NCBI GenBank assembly: GCA_022509205.1
Contig: JAFLTR010000001.1
Span: 57,120-121,119 of the forward strand
Length of the DNA stretch: 64,000 nucleotides
Direction: 5' to 3'
Origin: Muribaculaceae bacterium
Lineage (GTDB): Bacteria > Bacteroidota > Bacteroidia > Bacteroidales > Muribaculaceae
Shown here: positions 46,562 to 56,418 of the stretch, in pieces
Layout of the letters: each line of letters opens with the position of its first letter
How positions within the stretch are numbered: position 1 is the first letter of the stretch
Program-made: the position numbers and the translations under genes
Notes under the pieces: model-generated
What the model was told of the DNA's origin: nothing
Databases searched by the model: none
The model's input: the letters and a program-made list of their open reading frames with translations, nothing else

Positions 46562-49500
46562 ATGTCAGATATGAAGAAACTTTCGCTTTTTATGACACTA
46601 ATGGTATCGTTGCTGTTGCCGTCGGCATGTAGCTATGACGATACCGATGTGTGGAATGCGGTAGATGATCTGGATCAACGTGTCACAGCCCTCGAAGAGG
46701 CTGTAAACAAATTGACAGATCAGACCTCTTCCCTTCAACAGATGCTCGACAATAAGCTCTTTATTGTCTCTATGGAGGAGACTGAAGAGGGGTATAAGCT
46801 CAACCTTATGTCAGCCTCCGGCGAGATGTCGACCATGCACGTGCGCCATGGTGCAAATGGTGCTGACGGTGCCAACGGCAGCGACGGCAAGGATGGCAAC
46901 GAAGGTAACGCCGGCACAGCGCCCAATCCCCCGGCTATCGGCGTGACGATGGGTGAAGACGGCACCTACTACTGGACTATCGACGGTGAAATCCTCCGCG
47001 ATGACGTAGGCAACCCGATCCCTGTCAACGGTAAAGACGGACAGAACGGACAGAACGGACAGAATGGCGCCAACGGTGCCGACGGTAAGGATGGCCAGGA
47101 CGGCAAGACTCCGACATTCAAGATCGAAAATGGCCAATGGTACGTGTCGTTCGACAACGGTATCAACTGGACAGGCCCCTACGGACAGGCCACCGGTGTA
47201 GACGGTGACGCTTTCTTCCAGGGTGTGGTGTTGCTCGAGGGTGGTAAAGCCGTGAAGTTTACCCTTATCGACGGAAGCACCGTCGTGGTGCCCCTGTATC
47301 AGGAATTCAATATAGCTTTCGATGTGGAGAATTTCCTGATTGTTTCAGGCGAAAGCGCCGACATACCTTTCACCATCACCGGTGCCAATCCCAACACTAT
47401 CGTTGAGGCCTTCGGCAAGAATGGCTGGGTGGCCGACGTGATTCAGGATAATTATGCCGCCGGTATACTCCGTGTGACAGCCCCGGCCGACAAGACCGGC
47501 ACGGGACGTATCATCGTGCTCATAAACGACGGTGGCGACAAGACTCTCATGCGCACCCTCACCTTTGTGAGCGGCAGCGTGACGGTGTCCACCTCCGGCA
47601 GCGATATCGGGCAACAGGGGGGCACATACACTCTTGATGTAACCACTAATCTGGATTTTGAGACTCAGGTGGCCGAAGACGCCAAATCATGGCTGTCGAT
47701 CACCAAAACACGTGCTTACGAGGAGAGAACCGAGTCTTTCGAAATCACAGCTACGGCCAACGATACGCCCTATAGCCGTATCGGTATAATCTCCCTCGTA
47801 CATGAAGGCACTGTAATCGAAACAATCTCAGTGGTGCAGGCTCCCGTCACCTACGACAGGAGTCATCTGGTCTTGATCGTAGACCCGGCACAGGTATCCG
47901 GAGGAAAAATCACTCTTCCGGGACTTTATATGGCATCCGGTTCACCGGAGATTGTAATCGACTGGGGCGACGGCTCGGAGAAAACCACTTCATCGTCCGA
48001 TTTGAATAGCCCTACTCACGTTTACACAGACACCTCAAAGACATATATTGTAGAGGTCACCGGTAAATTCAAGGAGATGCAGGTTAATGCAGATGGTGTC
48101 ACCCATATTGTGCAATGGGGTAACGGACCATATAAAACCATTACTGCAAAAGCTTCTACTTTGGTAAAAGTGGCTTGTCCGGAACCGGAGACGAAACAAT
48201 ATGTAGAAACGGTTTCATTTGATGGCCCGGCCAACGGAACTTCTAAACTGGAAAGCATTGACCCTGACTTTTTCAAGGGGATGGTGAACCTCACCAACCT
48301 GAACTCCGCTTTCCGATATTGTACCAAGCTTAAATCCTTGGCCGACGGAATGTTCGATGATTGTAAGAAGGTCACCAATATTTATCAGCTTTTTGACGGC
48401 TGTACATCCCTTGAGAAAGTGCCGGCTATGCCTAATCTTGGTATAGAGAATACAACAGGGAGGCTGCAGGTGGCTAATATGTTCCGCAACTGTAAGGCTC
48501 TCAAGGAGATCCCGGAGAATATGTTTGATCAGAGTGCTATAAAGAGAATGTACAACTTTCAGAACATGTTCAGCGGTTGTGAATCTCTGCAACGTATTCC
48601 TGACGGATTTTTCAAAGGTGCTCTCGGTGACACTCAGTATAATGAGGCATCAAGTATGGCAAATTTTTTCTATAATTGCTATAATCTGGAATATCTCAAT
48701 CTGACCGAATTCTTTAATGAGGGCCCGGGCCGTTTGGGATATTCGTGGGGCTCTACATTTTACAATTGCTCCAAACTTCAGGGCAAGATTGACCCGTATA
48801 TTCTGACTGTTAACGGCACTACCTACGAGGTATATCCCTGGGATCAGAATACATATATTGGCAGCTCTGACCCCGACATATATGCAGCAGCCAAGGAAGC
48901 ATTCGGAACAAGGCAAAACACCAACACCGCCGGTTGTTTCACCGGTTGCACTTCTCTGGAGCAATATACTACTCAGATTCCCAAGACTTGGGGCGGTCTG
49001 TTCGATCCCAATGCGGCCACCGAACCGCCGACACTCACAGTCAGCGGCATCCCGATGAGCGGAATGGAATATTATGCCATCAATTTCTCGGTCAGCAGCC
49101 AGAGGGCTACAACGATAAAATATATCCTCGGCTCACTTGCAGACTATGAATTCCTGCTCCCACAATATAACAACGATGTCACCCGCCTCGTTGATGATCT
49201 CGGATCCGAGCTGACTACTCAGGCTGTCAATACTGCCAACTCATCATCCGTATCTCTCCCCTTCATGGATGCTGACCCGGAGACAACCTACCGTCTTGTG
49301 GTTGAGGCTATCAACGATAAGGGTATGGTGTTTAAGGATGTGACTGTAACCACGGGGTCTGTGCCCAAGGGTACTGATGCCTACGAGGCATTCTTAGGTC
49401 AATGGCGTGTCACTTCCACCAGCTCCACCACCGAAGAAGCCGGAGACACCGGTCCGATAAGCTTCGACATCATGATCGAACCTTACCGCACCAATGAAAG

Positions 49501-50056
49501 CTACATGGTGTCGGGCTGGGGTACAACCATCTTCCGCGATCATCCGCAGAACAAGATGAGATTCCTCTTCGAGAACGGGCAGATGAATGCTTACGCCGGA
49601 TATGCGGGACCCAAGTCGATGTGGAACACTATCGCCTCCCGATATTATCCCTACACTCATGAAACCTACGGCTATCAGCTCTGCGATATAGGTATGTTTG
49701 CCTACGGCCAGACTCCCGACGGCAATTTCTCCGTGCTTCTTGCCACTCCCAACACTCCGATCCTCAGCTCAACGGTTCAGGGAGACATAATCTCGATGAA
49801 GGGAGGCCAGAGTTCGGAACTTGCAGGCTACGGCGTATCGAAGGTGTATGGTATGGATATCTTCATCAATACCGGCGGTATGGGCTGGAGTTTCACTCGC
49901 CGGCCGCTTGAGACAGTGCTCCCGGAATATGTCACCACCATCAACGGAGTGGAGTGTGGTAAATATGCTTTGGGTGACTATACTCTGACTAAGATAAGCG
50001 GCACCCGAGCTGCCAAGAAATCAGCTCCGCGCGGCCTCATCAAGCTTAATATTTAG
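46562..50056 (+). CDS. Large surface lipoprotein with collagen-like, BACON-like and BspA-type LRR segments
   Basis: 1164 residues; Met1 or Met4 could start it. Lipobox LPSAC gives Cys23. A short coiled coil (about 30-62, DUF4988-like) is followed by collagen-like Gly-X-Y runs at about 99-118 and 157-181. These flank a small domain with 'TYYWTIDGEILRDDVGNPI', repeated in variant form as 'GQWYVSFDNGINWTG'. A BACON-like beta domain covers about 338-428, then a PKD-like 'VIDWGDGSEKTT' segment near 465. LRR units rich in 'MFRNCKALKEIPENMF' span about 560-840, and a C-terminal beta domain ends the protein. The likely role is binding at the cell surface. It is homologous at the N-terminus to the gene at 62556. 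Confidence 0.82.
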   Translation: MSDMKKLSLFMTLMVSLLLPSACSYDDTDVWNAVDDLDQRVTALEEAVNKLTDQTSSLQQMLDNKLFIVSMEETEEGYKLNLMSASGEMSTMHVRHGANGADGANGSDGKDGNEGNAGTAPNPPAIGVTMGEDGTYYWTIDGEILRDDVGNPIPVNGKDGQNGQNGQNGANGADGKDGQDGKTPTFKIENGQWYVSFDNGINWTGPYGQATGVDGDAFFQGVVLLEGGKAVKFTLIDGSTVVVPLYQEFNIAFDVENFLIVSGESADIPFTITGANPNTIVEAFGKNGWVADVIQDNYAAGILRVTAPADKTGTGRIIVLINDGGDKTLMRTLTFVSGSVTVSTSGSDIGQQGGTYTLDVTTNLDFETQVAEDAKSWLSITKTRAYEERTESFEITATANDTPYSRIGIISLVHEGTVIETISVVQAPVTYDRSHLVLIVDPAQVSGGKITLPGLYMASGSPEIVIDWGDGSEKTTSSSDLNSPTHVYTDTSKTYIVEVTGKFKEMQVNADGVTHIVQWGNGPYKTITAKASTLVKVACPEPETKQYVETVSFDGPANGTSKLESIDPDFFKGMVNLTNLNSAFRYCTKLKSLADGMFDDCKKVTNIYQLFDGCTSLEKVPAMPNLGIENTTGRLQVANMFRNCKALKEIPENMFDQSAIKRMYNFQNMFSGCESLQRIPDGFFKGALGDTQYNEASSMANFFYNCYNLEYLNLTEFFNEGPGRLGYSWGSTFYNCSKLQGKIDPYILTVNGTTYEVYPWDQNTYIGSSDPDIYAAAKEAFGTRQNTNTAGCFTGCTSLEQYTTQIPKTWGGLFDPNAATEPPTLTVSGIPMSGMEYYAINFSVSSQRATTIKYILGSLADYEFLLPQYNNDVTRLVDDLGSELTTQAVNTANSSSVSLPFMDADPETTYRLVVEAINDKGMVFKDVTVTTGSVPKGTDAYEAFLGQWRVTSTSSTTEEAGDTGPISFDIMIEPYRTNESYMVSGWGTTIFRDHPQNKMRFLFENGQMNAYAGYAGPKSMWNTIASRYYPYTHETYGYQLCDIGMFAYGQTPDGNFSVLLATPNTPILSSTVQGDIISMKGGQSSELAGYGVSKVYGMDIFINTGGMGWSFTRRPLETVLPEYVTTINGVECGKYALGDYTLTKISGTRAAKKSAPRGLIKLNI

Positions 50057-50061
50057 AAGGA

Positions 50062-50109
50062 GCGGAGGTCTCCCGACCTCCGCCCCTTTCCGGAAACCGG
50101 AAGGTTTCC
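50062..50109. repeat. Paired REP-like hairpins
   Basis: GCGGAGGTC (50062-50070) pairs with GACCTCCGC (50075-50083), and GGAAACC (50092-50098) with GGTTTCC (50103-50109). The element ends GTTTCCTGTCCCCCTA, close to the end of the inverted repeat at 54354-54430. Confidence 0.6.
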
Positions 50110-50158
50110 TGTCCCCCTATTAAAAAAATATTTATTTAATAATCTAACATTTAACAAC

Positions 50159-53100
50159 ATGAAGCAATTTCTACTGACAGGTCTGACAGCCTTAATGCTG
50201 CTCGGGACCAGCTTCACAGGTAGAGCCGACGACTCAACGTTAGTCCAAGGTTATACCGAAGACTTCACAACCCTGTATAAGGGAGCAACGTCAGGTAATA
50301 TGAGCCGTTCTAGTTATGGTTATCCGGTTAAATACTGGATACGCGAAGGCGTTACAACTAAAAATTTAGCTGTAAACGGCACCTATAATCACGGCTCATC
50401 AACAACAAACCGGTGTATTGGTTATTCAGTAGCTAATCAAGGTTCAGGATCAAATCAATCCGAAATTCTTATTACTCCAAAAGTTGGAGGTGATATAACA
50501 TTTTATGTTCATAGAAGTATAAGTTCTACTACCAGTTCGCTTCAGAGCGAGATTGAACTGTTTAATATGACAGTTGATGATGGTGGCACATGGACTCGCT
50601 CTCCTCTTTCCGGCATATCCGGTGTTACAACTTCCGGAGTCGATGATATCACTACCTCGTTAGTTGGTAATAATATGACGGATTGGAAAGAAGTTAAAAT
50701 TATGGGAGTGCCGGATGGCACAAGAATTGGTATCCGTTTAAATGGCCTTTTCATTGATGACTTTTCAGCTTCGAAAGCATGGCTCGAATGGCCATCTTAT
50801 GTATGGGATGGTACTATAATACCCTATATCGATGTAACTCCATTGGGAACCACTTACACAAAATATTACCTTGATGCCGATAACAACTTATTGGATTCAG
50901 AAGGAAAACCCTTTACACTCGAAGTACAGCTTAAACAAACTGTCTATGCAGGAAAACCGACAGAAGACATGTTCAAATATCGTTTCCAATTTAGTGTTAC
51001 GGGTCAATCAGAGCCTCTAAGACTCACTGATGCAAATGGTAATGATATAATAGCAGAATTTAATAACCGCCCGACTTCAGATTGGACATCTTTATCTAAC
51101 GGAGATATTTCTCACGAAGAACAGACTATAGAATTTGCTTTGTATAATCTTGATCCGAAATATTTCAATACAAACACTTCATTCCAAGCTGTTAAAGTTG
51201 GTCCTGATGGTCAGGATGTAGGTTCCCCTATCTCCATGCAAAGGAAAAATACAGTGGCAACAGATGGCACTTGGAATGCTACCTCTTGGAGTAATTTCCA
51301 ATTCGAAGCTCTTATTCCACAACCTATAATTGTTTACAGTACAACGGTACCTACCGCTACAACTACAGCTTCATCCTGGAAGGGTAATACACTTTCCGAA
51401 TATCATCCATGGTTTATCAATCCAATTAGCAATGAAGCACCCATATACATGATCAATATAGCAGGTCGTGCTTCTATGGAAATTGAAAGTGTTACTTTTG
51501 ATAATGAGGCCTTTGGGCTATTAGATAATCCTACTTTCCCGATTACAGTAACAGCTGATGGACTGTATAATCTCAAACCTTGTGTAAAGGCTACTCAACC
51601 GGGTATATATAAAGGGAAAATGACTGTTAAAGTCAAGAATGATGATACTGAATACGTTGCCTTGCTTGAAGGTGCTGTAAAGCCGAATTACGATACCAAA
51701 TATCTCTTCCATAATGAAAATGGAACAAACAATGCAACTATGCCTGAAGGTTGGCTCGCGACGGGCAACTGGCAGATTGCAAATTTAACAGCAGCACAAC
51801 AGAAAGTTGATGGTAAGTGGACTCAGGCTGCTTCTACTTATGGCACCACACCTGCCAATGTCATCCTTTCTTCTCCCAAAATGCAATTTGAACAGGGTGC
51901 AGAAATTTGGTTTGACGCCACGTGTTATCAGTTAACCGGAGAAATGTCGGTACTTTACTCGAAAGACCGCAGCAACTGGCAAGTATTGAAAACAATGACA
52001 GTTGGCCCGGTAACGCCCACCGATGCAAATCCTTTGACTGAGGATAATTTTAATACTTTCTTCACATCAAAGAGTACATATAATGAAAACTTGTTCAAGA
52101 CTTATATGGTTACAGTTCCGGAGGCCGGTGAGGGTTATATAGCTTTCCGCACAAGCAGCAATCAAGCCCGTGTAGACAATGTTGTAATGGATGGGACTCC
52201 GGTTGCTGTTACAGTAGATATCGCCTACATATCACAATCAGTACCTTCCAAGTTCTCTCTCAATAAAACTAAAGAAGTAAGCGTGACATATCGTAACCTT
52301 CTCGCTGAGATTCCTGCTTCTGGATATAAGATCGAAGTGGTTCAAGACGGTCAGGTATTGAAGACTGTTGACGGTACTGTAGCTCTTACAACCGGTAATG
52401 ACGTTACTATTCCAACAACAGTTGCATTCTCAACTGATGGGAAGCATGAATTGAGCTTTAACCTTGTTAAAGATGAAGAAAGCATTAGTTCCGCTGTTGC
52501 AACCGTAAACGTAGTTGACGAAGGTTATGACGAAATTTTCCAGGTTGGTCCTAGCCATACTAACAATATGTTGTCAGATGACTGGAATAGCTGGCCTTTG
52601 ACACCTCAGAGCACTTACGCAGTCACAAGTGAAGCTATTTATCCGGCAGCTCTTTTACAAGATATTAATGCTAATGGTGCTTCAGCTACTAATGGAAATG
52701 AGTTTGACGCAAATGCACCATTAACCGGTCTTAAAAATGGGGATAAAATCACATCTATTGGTTGGATAGCTTATGCATCTGTCTCTACCCCTAATATCAC
52801 GAGTGCAGAATTGCCGGTAGAACTCTATCTTGAAAATACAACTGATGAAACTTATACAGGCACTGCAAATAACATTGCATTTAAAGAAGTAGGTGACGGC
52901 ACCTTGAAGCAGGTGTTCAAGGGAACAATGGTTTTTGATTTGACAAAGACTAATAGCCAACGAAATAAAGCCACTGCAGCCGCAGGTACTCTTGTTGACA
53001 TGGAGGAACCGATTGCCAAAATTATCTTGGATGAACCTTTCGAATACACAGGTAATAATCTCCGAGTTCAATTAAGAATTCCGAAAGTTTACTTTAATCA

Positions 53101-54280
53101 GAATAGCCCGGTAGAAGGAGCCGAATATTTCAATTGGACAACCAATAATAGTTCTATAGCCGGTCAGATTATGGCTCTTGATTCAAAGGGAACTAATACG
53201 TCGGATTACAGAATTCTTTATCAAAGTGGCGCTACTGCTAAAACTATCTCTGCTCAGCTACCGATGCTTATCATGGGCAAGCAGGTTGAGGCTAAGAAGC
53301 TGACCGGTACTGTTTCTCATTCTATGACTCAGAATGGTCTCGCAGATGTTAAGGTGACTGCTTCAAGTGCAGAAGGTGTTGCTTTCTCCGGCTTAACTGA
53401 TGAAACCGGTGCTTACTCTATCGAAATCGGCAACCCGGACTTCGACTTCACTGTGACCGCAGAGCACACTACAAGCACAAAGTTCCATCCCTACACTTCT
53501 GAAACTACCGTTAACTTTGCTGAAGGGGATGTAGAACATAACATCACTCTCAATGCCAAGACTGTGACTGTTTCCGGTATCGTAGTTGACGGTAAGGATG
53601 CTCCGGTTGAAGGTGCTACCGTTACCCTCACAACTGATGAGAACGGTGAACTGACTGCTACAACAACTGCTGACGGTGAATTCTCATTCACTACTTCTGA
53701 TATCAACAGCACACTCTCTCTCGAGGTGACCAAGACAGGTTATTCTTCATACACAGATGATGCTGTTGATGTGGAAGAAGCTGACGTAGAACTCGATGAC
53801 ATCGTGATCTTCAAGAATGTGACTATCTCCGGTGTGGTTAAGGATACAAGAAATGAACTTGTAGGCGGTGCCACTGTAACCCTCACTGATGAGGATGGAA
53901 ACGATGCTACAACAACTTCCGACTCTATGGGTGAATTCTCATTCACTGACAAAGAAGCTAACAAGGACTACACTCTTACGGTTTCTAAAGAGGGTTATGA
54001 CGATGCCAACGAGCCTGTTTCTGTGGAGGTAGATGACAAAGCAGTGACAATCACACTTTACGATGAAGGCACATCATATCTGAGCTCAATCTCCAAAGAT
54101 GGAGTGACAGTGACCCCGGGCTTCGGACAGATCCGTATCGAGGCTGCAGGCAAGGATGTTGTAGTGGTAGACATGGCAGGTCATGTAGTTGCCAACTATG
54201 CCAACCTTGATGGTAGCGTGGTAGTGGTTGTGCCGGCCGGTATCTACGTAGTCAACAACACTAAGGTAGTGGTAAGATAA
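50159..54280 (+). CDS. Large secreted surface protein with three carboxypeptidase-regulatory-like repeats
   Basis: 1373 residues with a signal peptide (MKQFLLTGLTALMLLGTSFTGRA). The first thousand residues are beta-rich and include a possible concanavalin-like or choice-of-anchor region ('GYTEDFTTLYKGATSGN', 'IRLNGLFIDDFSASKAWLEW', 'GYIAFRTSSNQARVDNVVM'). Three carboxypeptidase-regulatory-like domains follow at about 1048-1134, 1135-1220 and 1221-1300; the last two share 'GGATVTLTDEDG'/'EGATVTLTTDENG' and 'GEFSFT'. The final 73 residues form a sorting-tail-like domain ('GFGQIRIEAAGKDVVVVDMAGHVVANY'). It may be an adhesin or stalk protein; function is inferred only. Codon usage in the middle looks more AT-rich than in neighbouring genes. 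Confidence 0.78.
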   Translation: MKQFLLTGLTALMLLGTSFTGRADDSTLVQGYTEDFTTLYKGATSGNMSRSSYGYPVKYWIREGVTTKNLAVNGTYNHGSSTTNRCIGYSVANQGSGSNQSEILITPKVGGDITFYVHRSISSTTSSLQSEIELFNMTVDDGGTWTRSPLSGISGVTTSGVDDITTSLVGNNMTDWKEVKIMGVPDGTRIGIRLNGLFIDDFSASKAWLEWPSYVWDGTIIPYIDVTPLGTTYTKYYLDADNNLLDSEGKPFTLEVQLKQTVYAGKPTEDMFKYRFQFSVTGQSEPLRLTDANGNDIIAEFNNRPTSDWTSLSNGDISHEEQTIEFALYNLDPKYFNTNTSFQAVKVGPDGQDVGSPISMQRKNTVATDGTWNATSWSNFQFEALIPQPIIVYSTTVPTATTTASSWKGNTLSEYHPWFINPISNEAPIYMINIAGRASMEIESVTFDNEAFGLLDNPTFPITVTADGLYNLKPCVKATQPGIYKGKMTVKVKNDDTEYVALLEGAVKPNYDTKYLFHNENGTNNATMPEGWLATGNWQIANLTAAQQKVDGKWTQAASTYGTTPANVILSSPKMQFEQGAEIWFDATCYQLTGEMSVLYSKDRSNWQVLKTMTVGPVTPTDANPLTEDNFNTFFTSKSTYNENLFKTYMVTVPEAGEGYIAFRTSSNQARVDNVVMDGTPVAVTVDIAYISQSVPSKFSLNKTKEVSVTYRNLLAEIPASGYKIEVVQDGQVLKTVDGTVALTTGNDVTIPTTVAFSTDGKHELSFNLVKDEESISSAVATVNVVDEGYDEIFQVGPSHTNNMLSDDWNSWPLTPQSTYAVTSEAIYPAALLQDINANGASATNGNEFDANAPLTGLKNGDKITSIGWIAYASVSTPNITSAELPVELYLENTTDETYTGTANNIAFKEVGDGTLKQVFKGTMVFDLTKTNSQRNKATAAAGTLVDMEEPIAKIILDEPFEYTGNNLRVQLRIPKVYFNQNSPVEGAEYFNWTTNNSSIAGQIMALDSKGTNTSDYRILYQSGATAKTISAQLPMLIMGKQVEAKKLTGTVSHSMTQNGLADVKVTASSAEGVAFSGLTDETGAYSIEIGNPDFDFTVTAEHTTSTKFHPYTSETTVNFAEGDVEHNITLNAKTVTVSGIVVDGKDAPVEGATVTLTTDENGELTATTTADGEFSFTTSDINSTLSLEVTKTGYSSYTDDAVDVEEADVELDDIVIFKNVTISGVVKDTRNELVGGATVTLTDEDGNDATTTSDSMGEFSFTDKEANKDYTLTVSKEGYDDANEPVSVEVDDKAVTITLYDEGTSYLSSISKDGVTVTPGFGQIRIEAAGKDVVVVDMAGHVVANYANLDGSVVVVVPAGIYVVNNTKVVVR

Positions 54281-54313
54281 ATCCCGTCGCGCCACGCGAT
54301 CACAATCAATACA

Positions 54314-54345
54314 GAGGAGGCCCTATCCGTGGAGCCTCCTCTTTT
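54314..54345 (+). terminator. Intrinsic terminator
   Basis: GAGGAGGC (54314-54321) pairs with GCCTCCTC (54334-54341), followed by TTTT, 34 bp after the stop of the 1373-residue protein gene. Confidence 0.85.
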
Positions 54346-54353
54346 ATTTGCAT

Positions 54354-54430
54354 TAGGGGCGGAAACATTCCTGTTTCCGTATCCGCCCTCCTGACTGTGC
54401 TTTTCGGAAACAGGAATGTTTCCTCCCCTA
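54354..54430. repeat. Long imperfect inverted repeat (26-nt arms)
   Basis: Arms 54354-54379 and 54405-54430 match in 25 of 26 positions as reverse complements around a 25-nt loop. Each arm also contains the smaller palindrome GGAAACA/TGTTTCC. It looks like a dispersed non-autonomous element, and its end resembles the repeat at 50062-50109. Confidence 0.7.
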
Positions 54431-54439
54431 CTTAACTCA

Positions 54440-54471
54440 TTTGCATATACGGGATTTTAGAGGTATTTTTG
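54440..54471 (+). promoter_or_regulatory. Promoter for the LRR protein gene at 54491
   Basis: TTTG (54440-54443), exactly 20 nt, TATTTTTG (54464-54471), with the ATG 20 nt after the -7 box. Confidence 0.8.
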
Positions 54472-54490
54472 TAACAATAAATCGTTAGAA

Positions 54491-56014
54491 ATGAAACACA
54501 TCCTACCATTCCTTTTCCTCTCTCTTGCTGCCCCGGCTATCGCCGCCGTGGGTGATGATTTCGATTTTACTTACGAGGGTCAGACGTTGACCTATACCGT
54601 CATAAGCGAAGCTGATAAAACCGTCGCCACAAAGGCCGGGAATTCCTCAGGGGCCGGAAACAGTATCTCGGGGGAATTGATATTGCCCTCGATGGTGGAA
54701 TATAACGGAGATGAATATGAACTTACTACCATCAGCACCTACGCGTTCGTTTACAGCAAGGAGATGGCAAACGTAGTCATACCGAACTCGGTCACCTCCA
54801 TCGAAGCCGGTGCTTTCGGTTATTGCACCGGTCTTACCACTCTAACTATCCCCGACTCCATGGTGACTATCGGGGATTACGCCTTCTCGAATTGCTCGAA
54901 ACTCGTGACGGTCGTAATGGGTAATTCCGTACAGTCGATCGGTGATTACGGTTTCTTTGAATGTGAGGTGTTGAGGAGAGTCGAGATCTCCGATCTCGCG
55001 GCATGGTGCGGGATAAGTTTCGTAAACATGTTCTCCAATCCGATGTTCTATGCCGAGCATATATATCTTGACGGAGAGGAGATAATCGACTTGGTCGTGC
55101 CCGACACGGTCACAGCCATTGGCAAGAACGCTTTCATCTATGGGGTGGCGCTCAAGAGTGTGGTGATTCCGGAGTCGGTTACGTCAATCGATTACGGTGC
55201 TTTCTGTTATTGCAATTATATCACGAGCGTAAAACTTCCCTCAGCTCTGACTTATCTGGGTGACTTCGTATTCTATGAATGTAACCGGCTTGTAGATATC
55301 AATCTTCCGTCCACTATCAGGGCTATAGGTGCGAGCACGTTCGCCAATTGCCACAGCCTCACGGAAATAGATATCCCCGATTCAGTTACTTCCTTAGGGG
55401 AACAGTCGTTTTACGGATGCTTCTATCTGCGTAGCATCAAGCTGCCGGAGTCGGTGACTGAAATAGCAAAGAGCAGTTTCGCCTATTGTCATAGCCTGAA
55501 GGATGTGAAACTGCCTTCTTCGCTCACTTCTTTGAGTGATTTCCTTTTCAATAATTGTGACGCGCTGGAGGAGATAACGCTCCCCGGGTCGGTGACGTCT
55601 ATAGGGCTTGCGACGTTTGGCTATTGCAGTGCGCTCAAGAGCATCGTTATTCCGGGGGCAGTGACCTCGTTAGGGGATGGTGCCTTTATAAATTGCTCGG
55701 CGCTTGCATCGATAACGTCGGAAGCTACGACACCTCCGGTATGCGGTAAGCAGGCGTTCGATAATGTAGACAAGGCAGGATGCACGTTATATGTGCCGGA
55801 GGGTTCGCTCGAGGCGTATAAGAGTGCGGCGATATGGAAGGATTTCTTAAATGTGGAGGCAGCCGGCATCAAAGATATTATGGCCGATGAAGCCGGTAAG
55901 GATATCTATAGCCTAAATGGTCAGCTAATAAAACGGAACGCCTCCCGATCCGACCTTCAATCTCTCACCCCCGGCCTCTACATCATCGAAGGCCGCATGA
56001 TAATGGTGAAATAA
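54491..56014 (+). CDS. Secreted BspA-type leucine-rich repeat protein with C-terminal tail
   Basis: 507 residues with a signal peptide (MKHILPFLFLSLAAPAIAA). About 15 LRR_5 repeats run from about 70 to 430, with units such as 'AFGYCTGLTTLTIPDSMVTIGDYAF'. One repeat is replaced by a longer segment at about 165-205 ('AAWCGISFVNMFSNPMFYAEHIYLDGEEI'). A 'CTLYVPEGSLEAYKSAAIWKDF' segment, typical of the end of the LRR array, is followed by 'DIYSLNGQLIKRNASR...LTPGLYIIEGRMIMVK', a sorting-type tail. Such proteins are usually displayed on the cell surface and bind host or partner proteins. It has its own promoter. Confidence 0.88.
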   Translation: MKHILPFLFLSLAAPAIAAVGDDFDFTYEGQTLTYTVISEADKTVATKAGNSSGAGNSISGELILPSMVEYNGDEYELTTISTYAFVYSKEMANVVIPNSVTSIEAGAFGYCTGLTTLTIPDSMVTIGDYAFSNCSKLVTVVMGNSVQSIGDYGFFECEVLRRVEISDLAAWCGISFVNMFSNPMFYAEHIYLDGEEIIDLVVPDTVTAIGKNAFIYGVALKSVVIPESVTSIDYGAFCYCNYITSVKLPSALTYLGDFVFYECNRLVDINLPSTIRAIGASTFANCHSLTEIDIPDSVTSLGEQSFYGCFYLRSIKLPESVTEIAKSSFAYCHSLKDVKLPSSLTSLSDFLFNNCDALEEITLPGSVTSIGLATFGYCSALKSIVIPGAVTSLGDGAFINCSALASITSEATTPPVCGKQAFDNVDKAGCTLYVPEGSLEAYKSAAIWKDFLNVEAAGIKDIMADEAGKDIYSLNGQLIKRNASRSDLQSLTPGLYIIEGRMIMVK

Positions 56015-56418
56015 ACCCCCCACGTCCCGCCGAATGAACCGGGTAATGCCCGCTCCGATGCCGATTATGGGCGAGGTGTGGGATAGCTACGCTCTCTTAT
56101 CGGGGGTAATACAATTTCGTACGCATACCATATGCAGAAAATAAAATTAGCGATATAACTTCTTGAATTTCAATCTGTTATATCGCTAATTCTGTGCCCT
56201 AAGCCGTGACCTTTGTATTTGTTCATACTTAGGTTAATTTGGTGATTTTGAGGAGTGGTATCAACTTAATCTTGCAAAATTAAAGTGATAAAGCCCAGAA
56301 TCTGCGACCAAATGCGACCAACCTCCCATTTATATTCTCAACAAGGTTTTCGGCATTTTTATAGATATCTTCAAAAGATAAATCTTCATCCAAAGAAGGC
56401 CAATGATAAAACTATAAA
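56015..56418. other. 404-bp intergenic region at the island's left edge
   Basis: Contains the perfect inverted repeat at 56145-56191 and a short direct repeat, TGCGACCAA twice near 56306-56322. Neither the convergent LRR gene nor the ATPase gene has another obvious terminator here. No coding frame or tRNA is visible. Base composition shifts towards AT from here on. Confidence 0.45.
56145..56191. terminator. Perfect 15-bp inverted repeat, possible terminator
   Basis: AATTAGCGATATAAC (56145-56159) and GTTATATCGCTAATT (56177-56191) are exact reverse complements separated by 17 nt. There is no T-tract, and the stem is AT-rich, so termination is uncertain; a protein-binding site or element end is equally possible. 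Confidence 0.4.
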
